Positions 51,680-60,175 of a stretch of 64,000 bases of DNA are shown here, piece after piece. How positions within the stretch are numbered: position 1 is the stretch's first letter; each line of letters opens with the position of its first letter. The notes under the pieces were generated by a model. The model was not told where the DNA came from. It ran no database searches and worked only from the letters and a program-made list of their open reading frames with translations. This stretch comes from Lanius collurio (taxonomy: Eukaryota > Chordata > Aves > Passeriformes > Laniidae): the NCBI GenBank assembly GCA_020086605.1, contig JACBWW010000044.1, forward strand, positions 6,230,368 through 6,294,367, in the 5' to 3' direction. The position numbers were made by a program, and so were the translations under genes.

Positions 51680-52583
51680 TGTTATGATTAAGTTTAGGAA
51701 AATTGGCTTTCGCATTTAAATAGAAATTGATAATTAGCTTATTAAGTGTTTTTGCAGCTATGCATTGAAATACTTGTTGAGACAGTTGATTAATTTACTA
51801 TTGGATTTAATTATTGTAACTTATCAAAGTTAAGTTATAAGCTAATCGGTTCACTATGCTTATTGTTAATAAATTTATTATCGGGATCGTTGTACAAAAT
51901 AGAGCATTGAGGAATCTTCCAGAATATCTATGATGTAATTATAAGAAGAGAGTTTCAGGCCTCATTTACATAAAGGGACAAATAAAAGACTACATTTGGA
52001 CGCTCACCGGACCAGTAAGAAGACCCTAGACATCAGCCAGATGGCAACGAGTCAGTAAGAAGATGTTAGACACCTGTTGTAGTGAGGGGGAATCCTTTAC
52101 AACATGAATAAGACAGTAATGGACTTGGAAGGAAAATGAAGCGATATTTCTGTAGATGTTCAGGGATTATTTTATTCCTCCAGCTGCATGGCTGGAGTTC
52201 CCCAGCAGCCCCCAGTCATGGGACCCTCCTCTCTTTCTGGGCCCCAGGCACCCAAACCACCCAAGCAGGGCACACGTGACATGGGAGCAGGGACAGGGAC
52301 AGACCCGTACCCTGTAGGGTCTCTCCCCCCAGGATTTCAGGGGAAGGCACCTCCACAGACATCAGCAAGGCAATCTCAATGCTCCAGTGGAGTGGAGAAA
52401 GGGGCAGCCAGGAAGCGGGAACTGGGGGTATAAAATGTATTGCCCGAGGCTGCGACAGGAGCTTATGGTCTGATCTGTTCTTAAATACGCTGCACCCTTT
52501 CTCTTGTGTATGGAAGATCGCCACAAGAGGTCTTCTATTGTAAATTAATCTGTTCTAACTCAATCTTGAGTCTGTTATTAACA
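51680..52583 (+). mobile_element. LTR, probably solo, of an endogenous retrovirus
   Basis: The stretch runs from TGTTATGATTAAG to TTATTAACA, giving TG/CA ends. It has a TATAAAA box at 52,429-52,435 about 150 bases before the right end, as in U3-R-U5. The first half is AT-rich and the second half is GC-richer. No internal retroviral genes are present. Flanking CR1 pieces in the same orientation suggest it inserted into a CR1. Ends are inferred and no target-site duplication was recognised. Confidence 0.6.
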
Positions 52584-52599
52584 TACAACCTGGTTAGAT

Positions 52600-52705
52600 G
52601 TTCATGGCTCCCATTGTCAAGCTTGTCCAGGCCGCTCTGGATGGCATATCATCCCTAGGGTGTGTCAACCGCAGGAGTCAGCCTGGTGTCATCTGCAGGT
52701 GTTGG
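52600..52705 (-). mobile_element. CR1 LINE, internal fragment
   Basis: Read on plus, GCTTGTCCAGGCCGCTCTGG followed by ATGGCAT and TGTGTCAACCGCA...GTGTCATCTGCA is the reverse complement of a well-conserved CR1 coding-region segment. It is about 100 bases long, diverged and broken. Confidence 0.8.
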
Positions 52706-52785
52706 GCTTGGGGATTTTTTTACAGGTTGGATAATTGGGTGTGGTTCTGTTCTTTAGTGATCCTCTGTAAGCATGTTTACAAGAG

Positions 52786-53225
52786 CCAGCTGCGAGGAGA
52801 CGCTGGCAGCCGTACCCGGGGCCGCGGCCGTGGGGGAATCCGGGCAGGGCTTTTCCGTCCTGGCCGCAATGGGCTGCCTCCCGTGGGGCCCTGGCCGCGG
52901 CAGAGGCCGGCGGGAGTGTGGCGGGGCCGGCAGCGGCGGGCAGAGGCCGCAGAGAGCAGCAGCCCGGCCGGGCCCGCTGCAGACAAGCAGGGAGCAGCAA
53001 GCCGCGCTGCGACTCCCGGCCAGCCCTCAGCCGTGGCTGTGCCCACAGGGCAGCAGCAGAGGCAGGGGGCACGGCAGGAGCAGGCACCAGCGGCAGCTCA
53101 CCGTGCCCAGGCCCGCAGCCCCTCCCTGCCCGGCCGCATTCGGGAGGCTCCGGCGCTCCCAAAAGAGGAGGGCCCACAGTACCCAGGACTGGAGAACTGT
53201 CTCCAGTGTCAACTAATTTGATGTC
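52786..53225. repeat. GC-rich block, copy 1 of a locally duplicated unit
   Basis: The block is very GC- and CpG-rich and matches 56617-57060 almost base for base up to about 53,145, except for a 15-base difference near 53,143 (CGCATTCGGG versus a longer GGGGCGGCTGATCC version in copy 2). Several frames are open on both strands, but their compositions (Pro, Ala, Arg, Gly) and lack of domains give no support for a protein. On the minus strand it lies downstream of the ITPRIPL1-like remnant. Confidence 0.75.
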
Positions 53226-53319
53226 TACTAATATCTAATATTTAATCTAATATGTATGAAAGTTAATACTATTATTTGTGTGTATTATATGTGTGTATTT
53301 ATCACATTCCTTGACTCAA

Positions 53320-54675
53320 TTTTGGTCATGCTCCTGTCACAGCAGCAGCAATGGCATGCTAACTGTCAGTCTGAGAGGCAGCAACCCCCCTGGCCCACAT
53401 GGTGCTGCTGGCAGAGCTGGCTGCTGCCTACTCAAGGCTCAGGCAGGCACCTGAGCTGCTTTGCTGCACTGCCAGAGCCATCTCAAGGCTGATGTGCAGG
53501 CCGGAGGTGCCGGTCAGCTGGAATTTGCAGGACTTGCTGCAGGGCAGTGCCGTGAGCTGGCAGTGCAGTGAGTGGGGCAAAAGCAGCCAGGCTGATGCCA
53601 CCAAGGTTTGGACCCAGCTGGAGACTTTCTCCACATCCAAGCAGGAGCCTGTGCAGAGGGTGTCGAGCAGGTACCAGCACTGATCCCTCGGCAGCTGGCC
53701 ACCGGAGGCGTGGAGAAAGCACATCTGCCCCAGCAGCTGCTCCCTGGAGCACAGGCACTCCAGAGCCACACGGACGCAGCCAGCTGATGGCTGCTTTGTG
53801 CTGGACACGCTGAAGGAGTGGCCGGTGGGTGGCCACAGGATGACCAGCAGGCGTTAGGAGGTGCTGTTCTCCTGGATGCTCCAGGCTTCGGAGCTGGTGT
53901 CCGTCTCGGTGGCTGGGTGCAACTCCGGCATGAAGTTCCTCCTGGAGAGCACTTGGCAGACACTGAGGAGTTCCTCCAGCAGCTCCTTCAGCACCTCCAA
54001 GCTGTGCAGGTCCTGCTATACAATCACAGAATCACACAGCAGTTAGGCTTGGGAGTGACCTTTAAAGGCCATCCAGTCTGACCCCGCAGCCATGAGCAGG
54101 GACATTCTCAACTAGACTAGGTTGCTGACAGCCCACTCCAGCCTTATCCCGGATGTGCCCATTGGTGATGGGCTGGGCACAACCAAAGTGCTGCCACCAC
54201 TGTCTGCACCCTTGACCTTCTCGTCCTGCTCACTGACCTTCTCCTGGCTGTTGGATCTCTCCTGCTCCCTGCAGCTGGCAGAGCCACGCTTTCTTCTCCT
54301 CACCAGCCAGCAGCCCACAGCAAGCAGAACCAGAACCAGGGCTGCTGCAGTGACCCAAACCAGCCACTGCTGCTGCAGTGCTGAAGGGAGCAGCATTTCC
54401 ATGGTGCCCCTGCTCCCCTCAATCTCTTGCAGGAGCCGAGTCATCTCCTGATGCAGGTATTCCTCACGCTTCTGCATCCGCTTGACTGCATCCCTGTCAA
54501 CCTGTACCTCGACCTTCAGCCCAGTGTGGGTGGCTAACAGGGCCAGGATGAAGGCCAGAGTTGGAGACACGGCCTGGTGGGAGAAAGGGGGGCTCAGCAG
54601 GTCTGGCTGTGAGGGAGCAGGGGGTTGGGGGCACCTCAGGGATGTCCCCAGAGCCTCTCTGGTCCCCTGCCACAC
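53320..54675 (-). pseudogene. ITPRIPL1: ITPRIPL1-like pseudogene (copy 1, longest)
   Basis: On the minus strand the N-terminal part has a hydrophobic leader (SPTLAFILALLATHTG), a coiled coil with KRMQKREEYLHQEMTRLLQE, and a membrane segment WVTAAALVLVLLAVGCWLV followed by RRRKRG. This is the layout of inositol 1,4,5-trisphosphate receptor-interacting protein-like 1. A CR1 copy then interrupts the frame (about 54,017-54,185). The reading resumes with VCQVLSRRNFMPELHP, CVRVALECLCSREQL and SWVQTLVASAWLLLPHS, typical of the Mab-21-like domain. There is an in-frame TAA at 53,854-53,856 and a TAG after ACLSLE near 53,426; the remaining C-terminus is absent. A real acceptor for the leader exon may lie at 54,573. 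Confidence 0.8.
54017..54185 (-). mobile_element. CR1 LINE 3' end inserted in the ITPRIPL1-like gene
   Basis: Read on plus, CAATCACAGAATCACACAGC, GGAGTGACCTTTAAAGGCCA and TAGACTAGGTTGCTGACAGC match the reverse complement of a CR1 3' end. It lies between the membrane segment and the Mab-21-like part of the pseudogene and supplies the last residues of the upstream frame. The right border is approximate. Confidence 0.8.
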
Positions 54676-55534
54676 TCAGAGCCCAAAGGCCCTCTTGCCC
54701 CAGCTCTGGGGACAGAGCCCTGCCCGGAGAGTCCCAGCTCTCACTCTGGGTTTAAACCCCCCTGGGCATCTCTGCCAGCCTTCATCCAGCCCAACTTTGC
54801 CAGCCCCCATCCAGCCCAGCATTCCTCCTGTGTCTGCACTCAGTGGCTGCCCAAATCCAACTGCACGCTGATGGCTCTAGACACAGGTGGGACCTGGCTC
54901 TACAGCCTATTAAAGTTCATTCAATCAGTGAGGGGAAGGAGACTTTGGCATTCATGGAGAAAGGAGTGATATAAAGGGAGGGCAGGAAGAAAGGGAAAGG
55001 CGCATCAAATCAGTTAAATATCAGTTACTTGAATAACATCGTGCTTTTCTTCTGCCACTGTTAAGTAGCTACAAGTTCTTCTCAGGACATGCAAGTTCTT
55101 CTCTGCCCCTAAAATCAAGCAATTTCTAAAGCTTCTTGAGAGTTGGCTTTCACCCTATGTTGTATGGTGTCATATATGAAATTTGAAGGTTGGTCTTTGC
55201 ATATCAAGTGTTGTTAAGTGTTTTAATCAATTCCCAGTTAATTACCCTGGTTAATAAAGTTTTGTATTCTTTTTTAATGACCCATCAGCCCAGATACTGA
55301 TTACCCAAGTTTTTATTAAAGGATTATGCAGTTCCCAGTTCAAAATCTCTTTTTCCGATGGATTTTCAAGTTGTTAGTTCCCAGTTTAAATACAAATAAT
55401 GTTCTGTAGGTTTTATTGCAAGTTTCATATTTTTACACCATTGTTGACTGTTCTAAGAATGTTTAATTGACTCTTTTGTATTTTTACAAGTATGTTTTAT
55501 GTTTTTACAAATGATTTTAACATGCAACCCAGCC

Positions 55535-56132
55535 TTGTAATCGACTCAGAAACCCAGGTTCATAACTGCCCCAGACTATTTTTAGCTCCTGACAGTTACC
55601 CTGCAACTCGGCTCCATGCCAACCTGAATTTCAGTGAGGGGACTTTCCTGCCTTTGAAAAAGCGTAACATCACCCTCTGGACAACAGTGAGCCATTGGTG
55701 GGCTGAGATTATCTCACCTTTACATCCCACCTATCACTTTGCACCATGTGGGCGGGCTGTGGGAGGAACAGGGCGGAGCTCAGGCACTATAAATTCGGGT
55801 GCACAGAGCCAGGAGGAGCTCAGCTGGTTGGAGAGTTGTGTCCTGAGTACAGGCCAGCTTCCACAAGAAGTCAATCATATATTATTGGCTTTAGATTAAC
55901 TAAAGTCATCTCAGCACTACCAGTGTTCTTTTCTGGTGGTCCAGAGCCCGAAAAGGCCAAAAGATCTCTGGATTACCTGCATTCCTGGGGCCTTTAGACT
56001 GAGCTATTGGTTCCCAATTTTTAGCTATTTTTGTTAATTTTCTTGCTTTCAGTAAATTTTTATTTTATTTTAAAAAAATGAGTTGTCTTGTTTGTCACAT
56101 ATGAGTTAGGAATTGTATTATGAGTTATAACA
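55535..56132 (+). mobile_element. LTR of an endogenous retrovirus, probably solo
   Basis: There are GC-box-like words (GGGCGGGCT, GGGCGGAGC) followed by a TATAAAT box at 55,788-55,794, an R region, and a U5-type tail with AGTAAATTTTTATTTTATTT and AAAAATGAGTTGTC, as in passerine retroviral LTRs. The stretch starts with TG and ends in TTATAACA. Ends are inferred. No retroviral genes adjoin it. Confidence 0.6.
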
Positions 56133-56139
56133 TTATATG

Positions 56140-56590
56140 TTGAGAATTGTTTAATGGTTGTTGGAGTGGTCTGGTTGTGAGGCTGGTTTTTCTAGAGGCT
56201 TGTATGATTTGTATGTGGTTCAGACAAATCACATCAGTTCTGTGGGGCTTGCAAAGGGCCAGGCTGTTGCCAGCCAGACTTCGAAGGCATCACCAGACTC
56301 CAAGCAGTGAGGACCCTGAAGGCCACAGCAACAGAAAAGGCAGGCTCCCACAAGATTGATAAGGGGATGAGACTATGCAAAACCGTAAATAAATATGCAT
56401 CAGGCTGATGAAACCACAAGGCTATAAAAGGCAGAATCACCATTTTGTGGGTGAGCGTCTGGCAGCCGGCCGATGTCTCAGTGGTCTGCACTTTTGCTTT
56501 GCTGTTTTGATGGGAGTTCTCAGTAAAATTTAGTAACTCATTTCCATATCGGATCTGGGTCGTTTATAGCAGAGTCCCAGGTTGGCCCGG
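56140..56590 (+). mobile_element. Second LTR-like element, adjacent to the first
   Basis: A TATAAAAGG box at 56,423-56,431 and a 3' AGTAAAATTTAG signal are spaced as in an LTR (about 100 bases apart). The sequence differs from the LTR just upstream, so the two are not a pair. It ends next to the GC-rich block of copy 2. Borders are approximate. Confidence 0.5.
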
Positions 56591-56616
56591 GGCCGGCAGC
56601 TGGACAGGGCCGACTC

Positions 56617-57070
56617 CCAGCTGCGAGGAGACGCTGGCAGCCGTACCCGGGGCCGCGGCCGTGGGGGAATCCGGGCAGGGCTTTTCCGTCCTGGCCGCAA
56701 TGGGCTGCCTCCCGTGGGGCCCTGGCCGCGGCAGAGGCCGGCGGGAGTGTGGCGGGGCCGGCAGCGGCGGGCAGAGGCCGCAGAGAGCAGCAGCCCGGCC
56801 GGGCCCGCTGCAGACAAGCAGGGAGCAGCAAGCCGCGCTGCGACTCCCGGCCAGCCCTCAGCCGTGGCTGTGCCCACAGGGCAGCAGCAGAGGCAGGGGG
56901 CACGGCAGGAGCAGGCACCAGCGGCAGCTCACCGTGCCCAGGCCCGCAGCCCCTCCCTGCCCGGCCGCATCAGGGGCGGCTGATCCGGGAGGCTCCGGCG
57001 CTCCCAAAAGAGGAGGGCCCGCAGTCCCTGGGATTGGAGGACTGTCTCCAGTGTCCACTAATATCTAGTA
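56617..57070. repeat. GC-rich block, copy 2 of the duplicated unit
   Basis: This is the partner of 52786-53225, starting at the shared CCAGCTGCGAGGAG. The first 360 bases are nearly identical to copy 1; beyond about 57,010 the two copies differ by many substitutions and small indels. CpG content is high. Confidence 0.75.
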
Positions 57071-57129
57071 TTTGCTCTAATAAGCAAGAAAGTTAATACT
57101 ACAATGTATATTTTTCATATTCTTTGACT

Positions 57130-57420
57130 CACTTTTGGTCATGCTCCTGTCAAAGCAGCAGCAATGGCATGCTGTGAGTCTGAGAGGCAGCAGCAACCCC
57201 TGGCCCACATGGTGCTGCTGGCAGAGCTGGCTGCTGCCTACTCAAGGCTCAGGCAGGCACCTGAGCTGCTTTGCTGCACTGCCAGAGCCATCTCAAGGCT
57301 GATGTGCAGGCTGGAGGTGCCGGGCAGCTGGAATTCATTTGCAGGACTTGCTGCAGGGCAGTGCCGTGAGCTGGCAGTGCAGTGAGTGGGGCAAAAGCAG
57401 CCAGGCCGATGCCACCAAGG
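57130..57420 (-). pseudogene. ITPRIPL1-like C-terminal fragment (copy 2)
   Basis: It matches 53,320-53,606 of the long copy, including the ACLSLE-stop sequence and the TALPCSKSCK region. It has a four-base insertion (GAATTCATTTGC versus GAATTTGC in copy 1) that shifts the frame and is shared with copy 3. At 57,420 the match to copy 1 ends exactly and ITS2-like sequence begins. Confidence 0.8.
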
Positions 57421-57559
57421 AAAATGCTTCCCTTGCCGACCCCCGCCACCTTCCCTGTGGGCACTGGCCAGACACTGCCGCCGGCAGCCATGGGCAACGG
57501 GCCTGTGAGGCCACCCCATCTGCACTGCTGGGGTGGCCCCCAGACAGTGATTGATTGTC
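57421..57559 (-). other. ITS2-like rDNA remnant
   Basis: On the minus strand this directly follows the 5.8S copy and begins GACAATCAATCACTGTC. This fits the conserved start of vertebrate ITS2 (GACGATCAATCGC-type) with CpG decay. The rest is GC-rich. It ends at the junction with the ITPRIPL1 fragment. Identity is inferred from position beside the 5.8S copy. Confidence 0.65.
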
Positions 57560-57719
57560 AAGTGACACTCAGACAGGCGTAGCAGCCCCAGGAGGAACCC
57601 GGGGCCGCAAGTGTGTTCAAAGTGCTGATGATCAATGTGTTCTGCAATTGACATTAATTCTTGCAGCTAGCTGCGTTCTTCATCAATGCACAAGCTGAGT
57701 GATCCACCACTAAGAGTTG
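57560..57719 (-). pseudogene. 5.8S rRNA pseudogene, full length
   Basis: On the minus strand the sequence reads through the whole 5.8S rRNA: CAACTCTTAGTGGTGGATCA at the 5' end, GAAGAACGCAGCTAGCTGCA and AATTAATGTCAATTGCAGA in the middle, and GGCCCCGGGTTCCTCCTGGG near the 3' end. It is 160 bases against about 157 for the normal gene, with a three-base insertion near 57,585. Most differences are CpG to TpG or CpA, so it is a methylated, non-functional copy. ITS2-like sequence follows and ITS1-like sequence may precede it; no 18S or 28S was seen. Confidence 0.92.
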
Positions 57720-57960
57720 TCCGGCTTTCGGCGCCAACTCCACATGTGCAGGGGGGCCAGGACAGCTCACACGAAGCAGACTCTTCCTCATTCAGCAAGG
57801 ATGCACACTCGTGCGTGCCTTGTTTGACCATACCAGCACATAAAAACAGAGGAGGAGGAAAAAAGAGAAACAGAACGCTCTGAAGGCTGGTGAAGGCAGG
57901 GGAGCCTGTGCTCCCAGCCACATGATCTTGATAATCCGGCCTCATTTCACACCACAGATC
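57720..57960. other. Flank of the 5.8S pseudogene, possibly ITS1 remnant at its start
   Basis: The first 20-40 bases (CCGGCTTTCGGCGCC) are GC-rich and could be the end of ITS1. The remainder is ordinary sequence with no feature recognised. Confidence 0.35.
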
Positions 57961-58415
57961 TGCACTGCATTAAACACCCCCTGACAGAGCTGGGTGTCGG
58001 GACAGCTGGAAGAAGAAAGCTGTTCTCTTCCACCTGGGGATAGTGGGAGCAAAATGCCTGAGGTAAAGGCAGGGAAGTCTACGGCTTCAGGGCTGGAGTT
58101 CCCTGAAAACTGCTCAGCAGATCCAGCTCTTCAGCTGCACAGTCTCCATTGTCACTGCTCTGCAGGGAGTGGTGGCTCCCAGGCAGCCCTGTGGGATTGG
58201 TTCCAAGGCAGGGCAGGGACCAGCAAAGGGCCTTTTCCTCCCTGTTGACCTTCATTGTAGCTGCTCCACTGTTTCCATTACAGTTCTCCCAAGCTCTGTC
58301 CCCAAAAGGGCAAATTTCTATTTGCCGTTTTGTGTCCATCCCAAAGCTCAAGAATTCATGTCATTTAGAGACTTTTTAGAGCCACTCTATTGATACTCCT
58401 GCCCTATATCTCTCT

Positions 58416-58461
58416 CACACACACACACATCTCACATAACTCACTCATCTCATCTATCTAC

Positions 58462-58507
<46 letters not shown>

Positions 58508-58509
58508 GT
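58416..58509. repeat. (CA)n followed by (TCTA)n microsatellite
   Basis: A short CA run (58,416-58,429) is followed by about 14 units of TCTA (58,453-58,507), nearly perfect. Nothing else was seen between 57,960 and 59,010 apart from this array. Confidence 0.95.
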
Positions 58510-59011
58510 CTCTCATAGGAGTAACTCTCCTTACTTGCCTAAATTCATGACATCGTATCCACACAGGTGGAAATATTAGAAGTCACCAAGGAAAATATTG
58601 TGAAATATAGCTTGGCAGAATGACTCAAAAGGCTTAAGGTCACATCTCAGATGACGGACCACAGAGTTACTTTAGGAAAATAGTTCTTGAAGTGATCTCT
58701 GTGTGAGCACCACACAGTTCTGGAAAGAGGCATGGATGGGTAACCGTGAGAGCAGAGCTTGGTCCAAATCCTGCTCCGAGTTCAGACACCTTCAGCACAT
58801 AAACATGAAAGAAATTAATTTCAAGTTCCATTAGTAGCATAGGTAAAAATCAATGATCTATTAGTCAAAGGATTTTTAAAAGGATGTAAGCAATGAATGT
58901 GTAGTGGTTAACAGAAGGGAGTCAATCATGTATAAATAGTAAGTCTTAATAACAGTTTAAGTAATTGACTCATGCAAAAGCCAAAATAACAACTTTATAA
59001 ATGACAAAATG

Positions 59012-59328
59012 TGTATTTCTCACATTCCTTGACTCATTTTTGGTCATGCTCCTGTCACAGCAGCAGCAATGGCATGCTAACTGTCAGTCTGAGAGGCAGC
59101 AACCCCCCTGGCCCACATGGTGCTGCTGGCAGAGCTGGCTGCTGCCTACTCAAGGCTCAGGCAGGCACCTGAGCTGCTTTGCTGCACTGCCAGAGCCATC
59201 TCAAGGCTGATGTGCAGGCTGGAGGTGCCGGGCAGCTGGAATTCATTCGCAGGACTTGCTGCAGGGCAGTGCCGTGAGCTGGCAGTGCAGTGAGTGGGGC
59301 AAAAGCAGCCAGGCTGATGCCACCAAGG
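59012..59328 (-). pseudogene. ITPRIPL1-like C-terminal fragment (copy 3)
   Basis: It matches copy 1 and copy 2 from CACATTCCTTGACTCA to CCACCAAGG and carries the four-base frameshift of copy 2 (GAATTCATTCGC). It lacks the GC-rich block. In the AACTGTCAGTCTGAG and AACCCCCCTGG segment it resembles copy 1 more than copy 2. Confidence 0.8.
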
Positions 59329-59357
59329 AAAATGCTTCCCTTGCCGACCCCCGCCAC
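59329..59357 (-). other. Short ITS2-like piece fused to copy 3
   Basis: These 29 bases (AAAATGCTTCCCTTGCCGAC and CCCCGCCAC) are identical to 57,421-57,449, the start of the ITS2-like sequence in copy 2. The fusion point to the ITPRIPL1 fragment is the same base in both copies. Confidence 0.75.
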
Positions 59358-59520
59358 ATGCAGCCGGGAAATCAGGATAAAAAGGAGGCTGCACCCTCCA
59401 AAAATTTGAAAGACCCCAGGAGAAGTGCCCCATGGCATCTCCCATTATTGAAATAAAGTAACAGTACTGCTCTGTCTCCTTTTTGGACATAAAACTCTGT
59501 TGTCTGTGGATTAATTTTTC
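59358..59520 (+). mobile_element. Possible LTR 3' fragment
   Basis: A GATAAAAAGG TATA-like word, a GAAATAAAGTAAC polyadenylation signal about 65 bases on and a T-rich U5-like tail are spaced as in an LTR. It is short and the left border coincides with the ITS2 piece. A chance arrangement is possible. Confidence 0.35.
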
Positions 59521-60049
59521 TCTCAAGTGTGAGAGAATGGAAAGATTGCTGGCTTGGAGCATTCTGGGTGCATGTGTGTGAGGAAAAGGGGCAGATCAGG
59601 CCTTGCCTTTATCTTCACCGGTTTCACTTAATTTGGAGTTTGGTTCCACTCAGCAGTTAACTCTTTGGGCAGTAACTGGACCACTCTGCTTCAGAAAGAT
59701 GCTTCAGAAACCCTGAGACTAGATAGGCTATTTCCAGGTAGAGGTCATCTTGTACAACTGGAAAGTGTTGGGGGTGTGCCTGGCTTGCTCTAAGAGCTAT
59801 ACTATATTCTACAAATGTGTGGTTGTACTGCTGCTTATACAGAAGTTTTCTTTGTCAATCTCTGCAAGATTCAGTGATGGATAAAATTGTTCGACGTAAT
59901 AAATTGAAATAAAAAAATCAAAGGATAGGTGGTCTACAGGCAGGTAAAACCAGGCACAATTGACATGGGAGTGAGTCATTGTGTGTGTATTTATGAAATT
60001 CTCTATCAAAAGTTATCTGAAAACAAGTTAAAAAATTTAAATTGGTTGA

Positions 60050-60175
60050 TTTATTGTTTTTTGGTTGTGTGTGGGGTTTTTGTTTGTTTTTTGTTTGTTT
60101 GTTTGTTTTGTTGTTGTTGTTTGTTTTGTTTTGGCTTGATTTTTTGGGGGGTTTTGTTGTTGTTGTTGTTCTTAT
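60050..60175. repeat. T/G-rich simple sequence, (GTTT)n and (GTT)n
   Basis: Imperfect GTTT and GTT units follow each other. It is low complexity without other content. The surrounding 59.5-62.2 kb showed no gene. Confidence 0.85.

Noticed and set aside
52789..53221. Overlapping open frames of 89-207 residues on both strands in the GC-rich block, repeated at 56.5-57.1 kb
   Set aside because: High GC content lowers stop frequency; the products have no domain, are rich in Pro, Ala, Arg and Gly, and the frames differ between the two copies after the 15-base difference.
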